Shown here: positions 1 through 7,925 of the stretch, piece after piece
Position numbering within the stretch: the stretch's first letter is position 1
Layout: each line of letters begins with the position of its first letter
Virus record (IMG/VR): IMGVR_UViG_3300032053_000628
Span: 1 to 21,279 of that record
Source: a virus
Strand: one strand, 5' to 3'
DNA: 21,279 bases
Translations under genes and position numbers: made by a program
Notes under the pieces: model-generated
What the model was told of the DNA's origin: nothing
Database searches by the model: none
The model's input: the letters and a program-made list of their open reading frames with translations, nothing else

Positions 1-2
1 CG

Positions 3-107
3 GATCAACTTGTAGACCAAGAGGGTCGAATCTTTGAAGTGAGAACTGTAAGAGCACCCAAGACTTACCAAACCGCGAAACAATGTCTGGTTGAGTTGGT
101 GACCTGA
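3..107 (+). CDS. C-terminal end of a probable head-closure (head-tail connector) protein, partial
   Basis: An open frame enters from the left edge and ends with TGA at 105-107, giving the last 34 residues (ending CLVELVT). The TGA overlaps the ATG of the next gene by one base (TGATG), so the two are translationally coupled. In siphoviruses the gene just before the HK97 gp10-like protein and the tail terminator is usually a head-tail adaptor or head-closure (stopper) protein, and the short beta-strand-like pattern (EGRIFEVRTVRAP) fits such small barrel proteins. The assignment rests mainly on gene order; the fragment is too short for family recognition. Confidence 0.45.
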   Translation, partial: DQLVDQEGRIFEVRTVRAPKTYQTAKQCLVELVT

Positions 108-562
108 TGGCTAAGACTGCAACAACCGCATTAGGGAATGTAACTTCTTCTACAGGTGCTGTAGGTGGTGGCGCTGCTCTAGGTAATATCACGATCTTGG
201 GAGTTGCAGAGGCTATAGCCAAGTTCGGTCGTGTCAGTCAACTTGTCTATCGAGAGACCGGACTTATCACTATGAGAACCGCCCAATATGCTCAGCAGAG
301 AGCTCAAGAACGAGTTCACTCTTCGACTAATGTGTGGACTGCTGGTGGTAAAACTGGAGCTGACTATACTGACGCTTTGAGGGATAGTATCGGTATCGAG
401 AAGGATGGGGTCTATGACTGGTCGGTTTTTGCCGGCACAGAATACGCTGCTATCGAGGAATATCATCCAGGTCACGAATACCTACGTCCGGCCCTATACG
501 AATCTGTTCCTTACGCCCAGGCGCTATTGGGGGCCTTGGCTGTACAGATCGAGGCGATATGA
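107..562 (+). CDS. HK97 gp10-like neck / head-tail joining protein
   Basis: This 151-residue protein has the C-terminal pattern of the HK97 gp10 family: an alanine-rich helix about residues 50-70 (TAQYAQQRAQERV), then near residues 112-132 the segment AAIEEYHPGHEYLRPALYES. It corresponds to the family signature 'YA.yvEfGT...PFLRPA'. Members act at the head-tail interface during tail attachment and lie just before the tail terminator, as here. The first 30 residues are Gly/Ala/Thr-rich and probably flexible. The ATG overlaps the previous stop by one base, and the gene ends in an ATGA overlap with the next gene. Family membership is likely; the exact role is inferred from order. Confidence 0.7.
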   Translation: MAKTATTALGNVTSSTGAVGGGAALGNITILGVAEAIAKFGRVSQLVYRETGLITMRTAQYAQQRAQERVHSSTNVWTAGGKTGADYTDALRDSIGIEKDGVYDWSVFAGTEYAAIEEYHPGHEYLRPALYESVPYAQALLGALAVQIEAI

Positions 563-984
563 AAATCGTAAAGGACGCTCTAACTCATATCCTCAGAACT
601 GATCCCATAGTTCAAGCTTATGTAGGTCGTGATAGTAGAGATCAACCTCGAGTATACGAGGACTATGCTCCTAAGGATGAATTGGCTCCCTATGTCGTAT
701 GGCATCTTATGGCTGGCGGAACACCCCCAGAGGGAACCTATGGAGATGACGAGTGCATCGAAAACGTCCTAGTTCAAGTTGCAAGTTGGGGTCGTAACTA
801 CGATGAAGCTTGGTCTATATATGGCATAGTTCACGATGCTCTGAGAGGAGGTAATTGGAACGCGATGCTTGCTCCATACGAGCTCATGCTAATCAAGCGT
901 ATGGGCGACCAGTTCACGGTTCCTGACGCCGATACGAACTGGGTTCAAGTGCCTGTCACCTATCGACTTTCTTTGGGTAGGTAG
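559..984 (+). CDS. Tail terminator / tail completion protein (DUF3168-like)
   Basis: This 141-residue protein begins with a helix (VKDALTHILRTDPIVQAYVG), then shows 'PYVVWHLMAGGTPP' and 'LVQVASWGRNYDEAWSIYGIVHDAL', a strand followed by a long helix. That is the layout of DUF3168/gpU-like tail terminators, which cap the growing tail tube and form the surface that docks to the head. Its position directly before the major tail protein agrees. The start ATG overlaps the stop of the gp10-like gene (ATGA). About 50 bases without a gene follow before the major tail gene; I see only a ribosome-binding site there. Confidence 0.72.
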   Translation: MKIVKDALTHILRTDPIVQAYVGRDSRDQPRVYEDYAPKDELAPYVVWHLMAGGTPPEGTYGDDECIENVLVQVASWGRNYDEAWSIYGIVHDALRGGNWNAMLAPYELMLIKRMGDQFTVPDADTNWVQVPVTYRLSLGR

Positions 985-1035
985 TGTATGATGGGTACTG
1001 TATGAAACGGTCACAGGATCGAGGAGGTGTAGGTA

Positions 1036-1431
1036 GTGGCTAAGTACACAGGTGAGAATATGGCTATCTGGTTTGCGGGGATAGATATCTCGGGACAGGC
1101 AAGAAACCTCGAGGTCAAGCAGTCCGCTGATGAGGTAGACGTGACCACTTACGGATCGGTTGACAAGGAGTTCATCGTTGGGATGATTGAGCGGGATGCA
1201 ACGCTCGAGGTTCTCGATGATAACACCGCGTCTACAGTCCGTACAGCAACTCGTGCCGGAAGTTCTGGAACACTGATCTGGTTCCCGAAGGGTTCCACAG
1301 CGGGGTATCCGAAGTTCACTGTAGGTACTGCAGTAATCAAGGAGCAGAGTCTTTCTTATCCGTACGACGATGCCGTGAGCATGAGCGTTAGTATGCGGCT
1401 CTCAGGTGCGGTTACTGAAGGAACTGCCTAA
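1036..1431 (+). CDS. Major tail (tube) protein
   Basis: This 131-residue, beta-rich protein opens 'YTGENMAIWFAGIDISGQARNLEVKQ' (given here as the pattern of a short strand, loop and strand) and continues with 'DEVDVTTYGS', typical of small siphovirus tube proteins related to the lambda gpV/Hcp tail-tube fold. It is the expected structural protein between the tail terminator and the assembly chaperones. The start is GTG at 1036, supported by a strong Shine-Dalgarno (GAGGAGGTG, 1021-1029) about seven bases upstream. The strong ribosome-binding site fits a protein needed in many copies. At 131 residues it is short, so it probably lacks a surface Ig-like domain. Confidence 0.75.
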   Translation: MAKYTGENMAIWFAGIDISGQARNLEVKQSADEVDVTTYGSVDKEFIVGMIERDATLEVLDDNTASTVRTATRAGSSGTLIWFPKGSTAGYPKFTVGTAVIKEQSLSYPYDDAVSMSVSMRLSGAVTEGTA

Positions 1432-1448
1432 CCAGGGAGAATAAACTG

Positions 1449-1862
1449 ATGGCGGGGTCAGAACAGAAAGAGAAACAATTGGAACACGCTGAAGAGCAGA
1501 GGCGAGCTTCTAAGGAAGACCTGCTTCGACCGCAATTGAGAGAAGAACCCATCTTCATCGAGAGTTTGGGTTATGAGATCGTTATATGCTCACTCTCTAA
1601 AAAGAAGCGGGATGAAATCCGAGGCGAGTGTGGCTATGGTTCTGATAATTGGGACGAAGCAAAAGCCTCTGCTCTTCAGATACTTGCTTGTGTAAAGGAT
1701 CCTCAACTAACATACGAGGATCTTGAAAGACTAGATGAGCAAAGTGCCGAGATCATTGATGAGATCAACCTCCACATCTCCCTACACAATTGGACTGGGA
1801 GAACTGAAGAGCTAAAAAAAGACTCAAGCGAGATCCAGAATTCAGATTCTCCCTCGAGTTAG
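1449..1862 (+). CDS. Tail assembly chaperone, short form (gpG-like)
   Basis: This 137-residue product is Glu/Lys/Arg-rich at the N-terminus, then has a compact helical domain (residues about 35-115, including 'CSLSKKKRDEIRGECGYG' and 'ALQILACVKDPQLTYEDLERL'). It sits between the major tail gene and the tape measure gene, where lambda has G and G-T. The zero-frame stop TAG is at 1860-1862, and the last codons (EELKKDSSEIQ...) include a slippery A7 run that feeds the longer product. The start ATG is preceded by AGGGAGA at 1434-1440. Chaperones of this class coat the tape measure protein during tail assembly and are absent from the virion. Confidence 0.8.
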   Translation: MAGSEQKEKQLEHAEEQRRASKEDLLRPQLREEPIFIESLGYEIVICSLSKKKRDEIRGECGYGSDNWDEAKASALQILACVKDPQLTYEDLERLDEQSAEIIDEINLHISLHNWTGRTEELKKDSSEIQNSDSPSS

Positions 1863-2101
1863 CTGAAAGGCTAGGAATGACTTTAGCTGAGTTGCAGAAC
1901 AGAATGAGCTCAGCTGAGTTCGAGGCCTGGTTGGCTCTCGCGATGCTACGAGAAGATGAATGTCCCAATTGTGGTGTGGAGCCCAGGGATATGATGAAGT
2001 TCAATTATGGGGAAGTGAAGTGTCCAGTATGCCACTCTTCGTACGGAAAGATTAGAAGATGGGGTTCCTCAGCGGTTCGTCTGGAAGCCTTGGAAGCGTA
2101 G
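1449..2101 (+). CDS. Tail assembly chaperone, -1 frameshifted long form (gpGT-like) with C-terminal zinc ribbon
   Basis: Slipping back one base at A1814-1820 joins the first 124 residues to a second frame open from 1808 to the TGA/TAG at 2099-2101, giving about 217 residues. The joined part reads 'RDPEFRFSLELAERLG' then 'MTLAELQNRMSSAEFEAWL', the classical gpT-like helix set that binds tape measure protein. Coding similarity to gpT begins before the only internal ATG (1877), which argues for frameshifting over separate initiation. After it come two CxxC pairs (CPNC at fused residues 172-175, CPVC at 192-195) resembling a zinc ribbon. The gene overlaps the tape measure start by 43 bases. Confidence 0.8.
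1814..1856 (+). promoter_or_regulatory. Programmed -1 ribosomal frameshift signal
   Basis: In the zero frame the heptamer is A AAA AAA (1814-1820, codons CTA AAA AAA), the X XXY YYZ form that allows -1 slippage of both tRNAs. Eight bases downstream a nested stem can form: CGAG (1829-1832) with CTCG (1853-1856), enclosing AGAAT (1837-1841), a TCAG loop and ATTCT (1846-1850). This spacing is typical for a stimulatory structure. The -1 frame after the slip encodes the gpT-like domain. Confidence 0.8.
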
Positions 2102-5100
2102 GAGGAGCAACAGCTAGATTAGTTGTCCTCATAACCGGGACTTCCGCTCCACTACAGGCGGAGCTTGCCAAAGCTTCTTCTGCTTTGGGGAACTTTGGTT
2201 CCAAGGCCGGTGCTCTGGGTTCTGTAATGACCAGGAGCCTTACAGTACCCTTGCTCGGCCTTGGTGTAGTTTCTGTGGCTATGGCTTCTCAATGGGAAGC
2301 TATGTTAGCCAAGTTGTCAACTTTGACCCCTGTATTGGAAACTAGTGGTAAGTCTATCGAAGGGGTCTCTGCAGATCTCTTCGCTATGTCCAGTCAAACT
2401 GCTACAAGTGTAACCACACTTGCTAACACCTTGTACTTCGCCGGGTCGGCTGGACTAAACTATGCCGATGCTATGGAAGTTACAAGACTTGCTTCACAAG
2501 GTGCTGCTGTCGGTATGGGAGAAGCCGAGGATATCGCTCGTACCCTTGTTGCTGCCATGAACAACTGGGGACCTGAAACTCTATCAGCTGCTCAGGCGAT
2601 GGATGCACTTACTATCGCCATTCGAGAAGGACTTGCTGAACCCGCTGAGTTCGCAATCGCTCTTGGTCGAGTTATGCCTATCGCTCAGCAAGCTGGGCTA
2701 AGTTTCAATCAATTGACCGCATCAATAGCGCAACTCACGAACTTGGGTATGCCTACTCGAGTAGCTACCACATCGTTGAGAGCCTTGATAACCGGCATGA
2801 TAGGCCCCACGATAAAAACCGAAACAGAGTTTGCGAAGTATGGACTTACTCTTGACCAGGTAGCTAATGCTATGGAAGCCGGCCCTCTTGTGGCCTTCGA
2901 GCTTATGTCTAACGCCGTAGATAAAAGCGGTATGTCTTACGCTGAGTCTAATGCAGCTCTAAGAAACATGATGCCGACCATTCGTGGATATACTGCTTAT
3001 CTGGCATTGACTGGTCAGGCTCAAGAAAAGTTTGCTGAGATCCAAAGAAAATCCGCCAATGCTGAAGGAGCTTTCGCTAAGGTATGGGAGGAATTCCAAC
3101 AAACTCCTGCTATCAAATGGAAGCAGATGTTGGCCGATCTCCAAAGCGCAGGTATCAAGCTTGGACAACAACTGTTGCCTGTTTTCATGGCTCTTATGCG
3201 TGGTGTCTCTGGTCTTGCTAACTCTTTCACTCAACTAGGACCTGCTGGACAGAAAGTTGCTGCTGGATTGTTACTTATAGGAGCATCAGCAGGTCCGGCT
3301 TTGACTCTCTTCAGCAATCTTACTAATGCTGGAGCTGGATTATATACTTCTCTCAAATCTACTACTATTGGACTAATCACTATGGGCACAGCGGCAGTAT
3401 TTGCCGTCTCTGGCCTTAGTCAGATGATGAGCGGGTCTCTTGGATTAGGGCCAATAATCATGGCTTCACTTGGAAGTTTCATAGCTCTGAAACTGGCTAT
3501 CGCTGGGGTTTCTGCAGTTATGACTCCCTTTGCTGTGGCTAGTGCTACTGCTGCTACAGCTTATGTAACCGCAGCACAAGCAGAAGTTGTAGCCGCAGGT
3601 GAAGTAGCTGCAGCAGAGGCTCTATTGAACTCAACTCGTACAGCTTCAGGTAGATTTACCGCAGAATCAAGTATTGCAATAGGACTTCGTGCTGAGGCTC
3701 TTCAAGCAGAAGCAATAGCCGCAAATGAAGCTGCTGCGGCCAATGCTAGATACCTTTCAGCTACTAGGGGAGCTAGAGGGTTAGGTTCTGTTCTTGGAGG
3801 GCTAACTCCAGGGATGATTACTGGAATAGGGATTGCTTTCACTCTTGCTGCTGTGGGTGTTGCTTACTTCATCGGTAAATCCAAAGAGGCTAGAAAATCC
3901 TTAGATAATATGGGTTCTAGTATAGTTTCAGCTGCTAGAAGCGGATCAACATTTCAAGCCTTTATTGAGACAATGACTGATCCTGCTCTTGCAGCTGCAT
4001 TGACCGCAGATGCGAAAGCTGCTGGTACTCTAAATACAGCCTTGTCTGCGGGTATACCTGCTACTTATGCTTCACAGGTTCAAGTACTATCTAGAGGACT
4101 TGGGGAACTTGCTAATATGAAGGGTGCTGGTTCTGATTGGTTACCCGCTGACCAAGTTGCTACTCTTGAAAAAGCCTCAGATGTAATGGCTCACGTAGCC
4201 ATCGAAGGTGGTGATATGGGTCAACATCTGGCAGATGCTGGTATTCCCATCGCTGACTTCAATAGCTTGATGAAGGAGATAGGATCTTCTGGTACTACAG
4301 AGATGCAAGATCAAGCCAACGGAATGTTGGATCTCTCTTTGAGAGCTGGAGAACTATATGTTGCTAACAAGAAATACCAACTTTCAGTAGCGGATTCTAT
4401 AACTCTCAATGAAGGACTTACTCAAGCAGTTCAAGATACAGCTGATACCTACGGTGTAACTACAGAACAAGTAAACTCGGCTTTGAGCAGTATGGGTTTG
4501 ACTAGTGCTGATCTTGTAGTTGCATCTCAACGTGATGCCATTGCAGTTTCTGCAGAATGGGTAGATGCTTCAGGTGAGATAGTCGGTGCTCAAAGAGAGA
4601 TAGAAGCAGCTTTCACTGCTACTCAAGCTGGATTACTTGAACAGATCGGGTTATTCGGTAAGCTTGATACCAAGGTACAAGGTTCTAATGCTACTTTGAT
4701 AAAGCAAGCTGAAGCTCATGCGACCTTTGCTTCTAAAACTGTCCTTGCTGCTAAAGAGCTTGTTGCCAAGGGTGTACCCACAGAACTCGTGAACAAGATA
4801 ATGGCTGATTCTCCGGCGATGGCCCAACAACTTGCTGATGCAAGTATCGGTGAATTGAAGCGACTAACCAATGCCTATAAAGTAGAGTTGGCAGCTACTG
4901 ACGCTGAGATCCTCAAAGAAGGGAAACACCAATTCGTCAAGGGTCAGGATATGGTGGTTCAACTCACTCAAGGTATCCTTTCCAATGACTCTCTTAGTCC
5001 AAAGGCTGCACAGCATCTTATAACCCAATTCCAAGGTGGACTTGCTTCAGGTAAGATTACTGAAGAGGGAATGTTTATCGCTCAGAAACTTATTGAGGGT

Positions 5101-6069
5101 ATTCAAGATACTCCTGAACTTGCAGGATCAGCTGACAGACTAATATCTAAGATCTTTAGAGATATGGCTTCAGGAGTAGATTTCGCAGGTATGGGGGATA
5201 AAGCTTTCGCTAAGTATATTCAAGGTATCACTGGGAACAAGGGAGATATATCTAAAACTATAAACGATACCGTCTCAGGTGCTATATCTAGAAGCGGAGG
5301 GATAAGTCCTAAGTTCGCGGGTGTAGGCGCTGATATTGGACAATCACTAGCAAGCCAGATAGAGGCAGGAGTACAATCCGGCAAGATATCTCAAGTCGGA
5401 GTTGATGTAATGAACCAGATCATCAGCGGGATCAAGAGTGCTAACCTGCCGCCTGACATCTCCACTGGGATAACGAATCAGATCATGAGTGATGTGGCCA
5501 CAGGCAAGGTAGATCTTTCTACTATGGGTACAAAAGCGATGGCCACTTATGTCCAGGGTCTTGCTCAAAGTAAGGGAGCTGCTGCTGGAGCAGTAAGGTC
5601 GGTAGTTGCTGCAGCTGCTGCTGCAGCTAAGAGTGGAGCTTCACTTACCGCAGCTGGAGCAGCACTAGGACAGAGTCTTGCAAAGGGAATTGCTTCCGCT
5701 TCTGGTGCAGTAAAATCTGCTGTGGCTGGACTTATAGCCGATGCAAAAGCTGCGGCAGATGCTGCCGCTAGAAACTCACCAGAATACTTCACTTACTATA
5801 TGGGACAACGTGTAGCTACCGATCTTGGTAGGGGAATGGATAGGGGCTTCGGTAAGTTGCATCAGATCCGTGTGCCTATCGGTGGCGTAGACCAGATGAA
5901 GGCCCTGAGCAGATTGTCAGAAGCGTCAGGCAACGGGGGGCAGGGGATGCAGGGGAATATCACTATCACGAACTGGCAAACGGGCATGGCTATGTTCGAT
6001 GGTCGTATCGAATCCAACGCCAACAAACGTGACCGACACCAAGCTAGGCTTGAGAGGATGAACTCGTGA
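2059..6069 (+). CDS. Tape measure protein
   Basis: At 1336 residues this is the longest gene here. Residues about 50-330 match the TP901-type tape measure core: 'SLTVPLLGLGVVSVAMASQ', then 'GLNYADAMEVTRLASQGAAV' and 'GLSFNQLTASIAQLTNLGMP'. Hydrophobic helices lie at about 398-420, 440-500 and 585-609 (ending AAVGVAYFIGKSK), probable membrane-insertion segments. An Ala-rich helical zone at about 495-570 follows the second cluster. The C-terminal third carries a 110-residue tandem repeat. By the usual rule of about 0.15 nm per residue, the tail would be near 200 nm. It begins at ATG 2059 inside the chaperone gene and ends in a GTGA overlap with the next gene. No in-frame peptidase or lysozyme motif was recognised. 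Confidence 0.93.
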   Translation: MGFLSGSSGSLGSVGGATARLVVLITGTSAPLQAELAKASSALGNFGSKAGALGSVMTRSLTVPLLGLGVVSVAMASQWEAMLAKLSTLTPVLETSGKSIEGVSADLFAMSSQTATSVTTLANTLYFAGSAGLNYADAMEVTRLASQGAAVGMGEAEDIARTLVAAMNNWGPETLSAAQAMDALTIAIREGLAEPAEFAIALGRVMPIAQQAGLSFNQLTASIAQLTNLGMPTRVATTSLRALITGMIGPTIKTETEFAKYGLTLDQVANAMEAGPLVAFELMSNAVDKSGMSYAESNAALRNMMPTIRGYTAYLALTGQAQEKFAEIQRKSANAEGAFAKVWEEFQQTPAIKWKQMLADLQSAGIKLGQQLLPVFMALMRGVSGLANSFTQLGPAGQKVAAGLLLIGASAGPALTLFSNLTNAGAGLYTSLKSTTIGLITMGTAAVFAVSGLSQMMSGSLGLGPIIMASLGSFIALKLAIAGVSAVMTPFAVASATAATAYVTAAQAEVVAAGEVAAAEALLNSTRTASGRFTAESSIAIGLRAEALQAEAIAANEAAAANARYLSATRGARGLGSVLGGLTPGMITGIGIAFTLAAVGVAYFIGKSKEARKSLDNMGSSIVSAARSGSTFQAFIETMTDPALAAALTADAKAAGTLNTALSAGIPATYASQVQVLSRGLGELANMKGAGSDWLPADQVATLEKASDVMAHVAIEGGDMGQHLADAGIPIADFNSLMKEIGSSGTTEMQDQANGMLDLSLRAGELYVANKKYQLSVADSITLNEGLTQAVQDTADTYGVTTEQVNSALSSMGLTSADLVVASQRDAIAVSAEWVDASGEIVGAQREIEAAFTATQAGLLEQIGLFGKLDTKVQGSNATLIKQAEAHATFASKTVLAAKELVAKGVPTELVNKIMADSPAMAQQLADASIGELKRLTNAYKVELAATDAEILKEGKHQFVKGQDMVVQLTQGILSNDSLSPKAAQHLITQFQGGLASGKITEEGMFIAQKLIEGIQDTPELAGSADRLISKIFRDMASGVDFAGMGDKAFAKYIQGITGNKGDISKTINDTVSGAISRSGGISPKFAGVGADIGQSLASQIEAGVQSGKISQVGVDVMNQIISGIKSANLPPDISTGITNQIMSDVATGKVDLSTMGTKAMATYVQGLAQSKGAAAGAVRSVVAAAAAAAKSGASLTAAGAALGQSLAKGIASASGAVKSAVAGLIADAKAAADAAARNSPEYFTYYMGQRVATDLGRGMDRGFGKLHQIRVPIGGVDQMKALSRLSEASGNGGQGMQGNITITNWQTGMAMFDGRIESNANKRDRHQARLERMNS
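5008..5760 (+). repeat. 110-residue tandem repeats in the tape measure C-terminus
   Basis: Two full units and one partial unit follow each other at an exact period of 110 codons: residues 984-1093, 1094-1203 and about 1204-1250. Matching landmarks are AQHL / GQSL / GQSL (984, 1094, 1204), SGKIT / SGKIS, and DMASGVDFAGMGDKA (1035-1049) against DVATGKVDLSTMGTKA (1145-1160). The DNA has diverged, so this is an old duplication. Tape measure repeats of this sort can set tail length in steps. Confidence 0.75.
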
Positions 6070-7925
6070 GCGTATCAACAGTTACCTGTAATATAGACGC
6101 TTACGTGGATCAGGCTCGAGCATGGACTAACTTCGGTAATAAGTCCGTTCTAATGATGAATAACGATACCAATAAGAAATATGCCTACATCTTTGGCCCT
6201 AAGAACTTTCAGGATGGGGACCATGTATATAGTTCGATCTTCAGTTTCTTTGTGAAGAGTGGATGGGTTGATGTAGGAGGAACTACTGTTACTGCAGATG
6301 TGATTACCATGGAGTGGAAAGAAGGACATATCAACTGGGGTAATAAACCTTCAGTATATGGAGGTGCAGCAACAGTAGTTGTAGCACAGAATGCTGTGGA
6401 TGGGACTAGATATAATATAGATATCACTTCTTTTATGGGAGCTGTAGCAGATGGAACTAGAGGTTGGTGGGGTCTTGTCCTTACGATAAACAAGACTGGT
6501 GACCACAGCATCTATTCTAGTGAAGCTGTTATAGGTTATCGACCTTATATCACTACTACTTGGTATCCACCTCCCGCTGCTCCCACTGACCTAGTTCCTG
6601 TGGGTGATAAGGCAGTATCACTTGCTCGACCAACTTATAATTGGAGTTTCAATGACTCCTTCGGTGATAGTATTCAAGCTAAGTCTCAACTTCAGATATC
6701 ATCTTCTTCGAGTTTTACTTCTCCTCTTTATGATTCTACTCTGATAACTAATGCAGGTCACCAATATACTCCTGCTTACGATCTTACTGATAACACCAAG
6801 TATTATTGGAGAGTAAGAGTAGAGGATAACCGAGGCTATACTAGTCCTTATACTAGTTCCTATGTTTCGACGTTTTATCGTAGGACGAAAGGGACTTCAT
6901 CTCTTACTTCTCCAGCAGCTACTGAATATCAGATCACCCCTCTAGTAACCTTCAGTCAACTCTCTGGTCGAACCCAAGCTGCTGCGGAGTATCTTGTTCA
7001 GGAATATAATTCCGTTCTAGCAGCTTATCAAACTGTATATACAAAACCTAGGATGGAAATTGCTTCTACAGGCAGTATCACCTGGTCTATCCCAGATGGG
7101 ATTATAAAGACTAGTAGTCGTAACTACAAAGCGATTGCTAGGATCTATGACACCATAGACCGGATCAATACTCCGGGTGACTCAGCTTATGTAGAAGTAA
7201 GTCAGGTCTTCACATTCGCTCGTGATGCTGGTACAACAGGAACTGCCAGTCTTACCGGTACTCAATCCGGAGCTGGGATAGTTCTAAATTGGACTAGAGC
7301 TTCAACACCGGATTTCTTTGTCATCCGTGTAGATGGAGAATATATCGACCACGATCTTGATGGTGAATTCCGCTTCTATCTAGCTCCTTACTCTGGTACT
7401 AGTTACCATGTTACGATTTACGGTCTTACTAGTGATATAGCTCATACTGTAGAAGTTGAAGCTGTAGTTCTAGCTACTAGTGTTTACAAGCATTCTTCAA
7501 GCAACTCAATAGCTAATATCACTCCATCTATCAAAGGGATCTGGCTTGTTGAACCTGTCTCCGGTACTTCAGTTCAATTTCTTGCTGAAGAACCTGATTT
7601 CGAGATCGGCGAACAAGCTGGGATTTTCTATACAGTAGGTGGTAGAAAACCCATAATGATTACTTCTGCAGTTAGAGGTTATGAAGGCTCCGTTGAGGGT
7701 CTTATTCCCGGTATCACCTATCGTGATAATCTTGAGACTCTAAAAGGTCAATTGAATACCAAAGAACTTCGACTGATCTTTTCTGATCTCAATATTCCAG
7801 TTTTACTAGGTAAGATCACTGGTCCAGTAAAACAGATTTTACCCACGGGAGTTATTTACTATAGAGCTGGATTCGAGTTCTATCAGTCGGGTCAATTCAC
7901 CGTAGATATTACTGGAACCACCTAA
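6066..7925 (+). CDS. Distal tail / minor tail protein with DNRLRE and fibronectin-like domains
   Basis: This 619-residue protein starts at GTG in a GTGA overlap with the tape measure gene. Residues 1-166 look like a DNRLRE carbohydrate-binding-type jelly roll ('NIDAYVDQARAWTNFGNKS' and 'GYRPYITTTW'). From about 169 come fibronectin-III-like beta sandwiches: 'PPAAPTDLVPVG' to 'YYWRVRVEDNRGYTS', a second at about 275-385, and a third at about 391-485 ('IVLNWTRASTPDFFVIRVDG'). The C-terminal 130 residues ('GGRKPIMITSAVRGYEGSVE', 'LNIPVLLGKITGP') resemble a distal-tail (Dit-like) or minor tail beta domain. It follows the tape measure gene, as Dit does. The role at the tail tip is likely; sugar binding is inferred. 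Confidence 0.65.
   Translation: MSVSTVTCNIDAYVDQARAWTNFGNKSVLMMNNDTNKKYAYIFGPKNFQDGDHVYSSIFSFFVKSGWVDVGGTTVTADVITMEWKEGHINWGNKPSVYGGAATVVVAQNAVDGTRYNIDITSFMGAVADGTRGWWGLVLTINKTGDHSIYSSEAVIGYRPYITTTWYPPPAAPTDLVPVGDKAVSLARPTYNWSFNDSFGDSIQAKSQLQISSSSSFTSPLYDSTLITNAGHQYTPAYDLTDNTKYYWRVRVEDNRGYTSPYTSSYVSTFYRRTKGTSSLTSPAATEYQITPLVTFSQLSGRTQAAAEYLVQEYNSVLAAYQTVYTKPRMEIASTGSITWSIPDGIIKTSSRNYKAIARIYDTIDRINTPGDSAYVEVSQVFTFARDAGTTGTASLTGTQSGAGIVLNWTRASTPDFFVIRVDGEYIDHDLDGEFRFYLAPYSGTSYHVTIYGLTSDIAHTVEVEAVVLATSVYKHSSSNSIANITPSIKGIWLVEPVSGTSVQFLAEEPDFEIGEQAGIFYTVGGRKPIMITSAVRGYEGSVEGLIPGITYRDNLETLKGQLNTKELRLIFSDLNIPVLLGKITGPVKQILPTGVIYYRAGFEFYQSGQFTVDITGTT

Noticed and set aside
1877-2101. Independent small gene starting at ATG 1877
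   Set aside because: The same frame already encodes chaperone-like sequence upstream of the ATG and is joined to the first frame by a proper slippery site; no convincing ribosome-binding site precedes the ATG.
5565-5792. Alanine-rich minus-strand frame opposite the tape measure gene
   Set aside because: It mirrors the GCT/GCA-rich tape measure segment and has no start signals.
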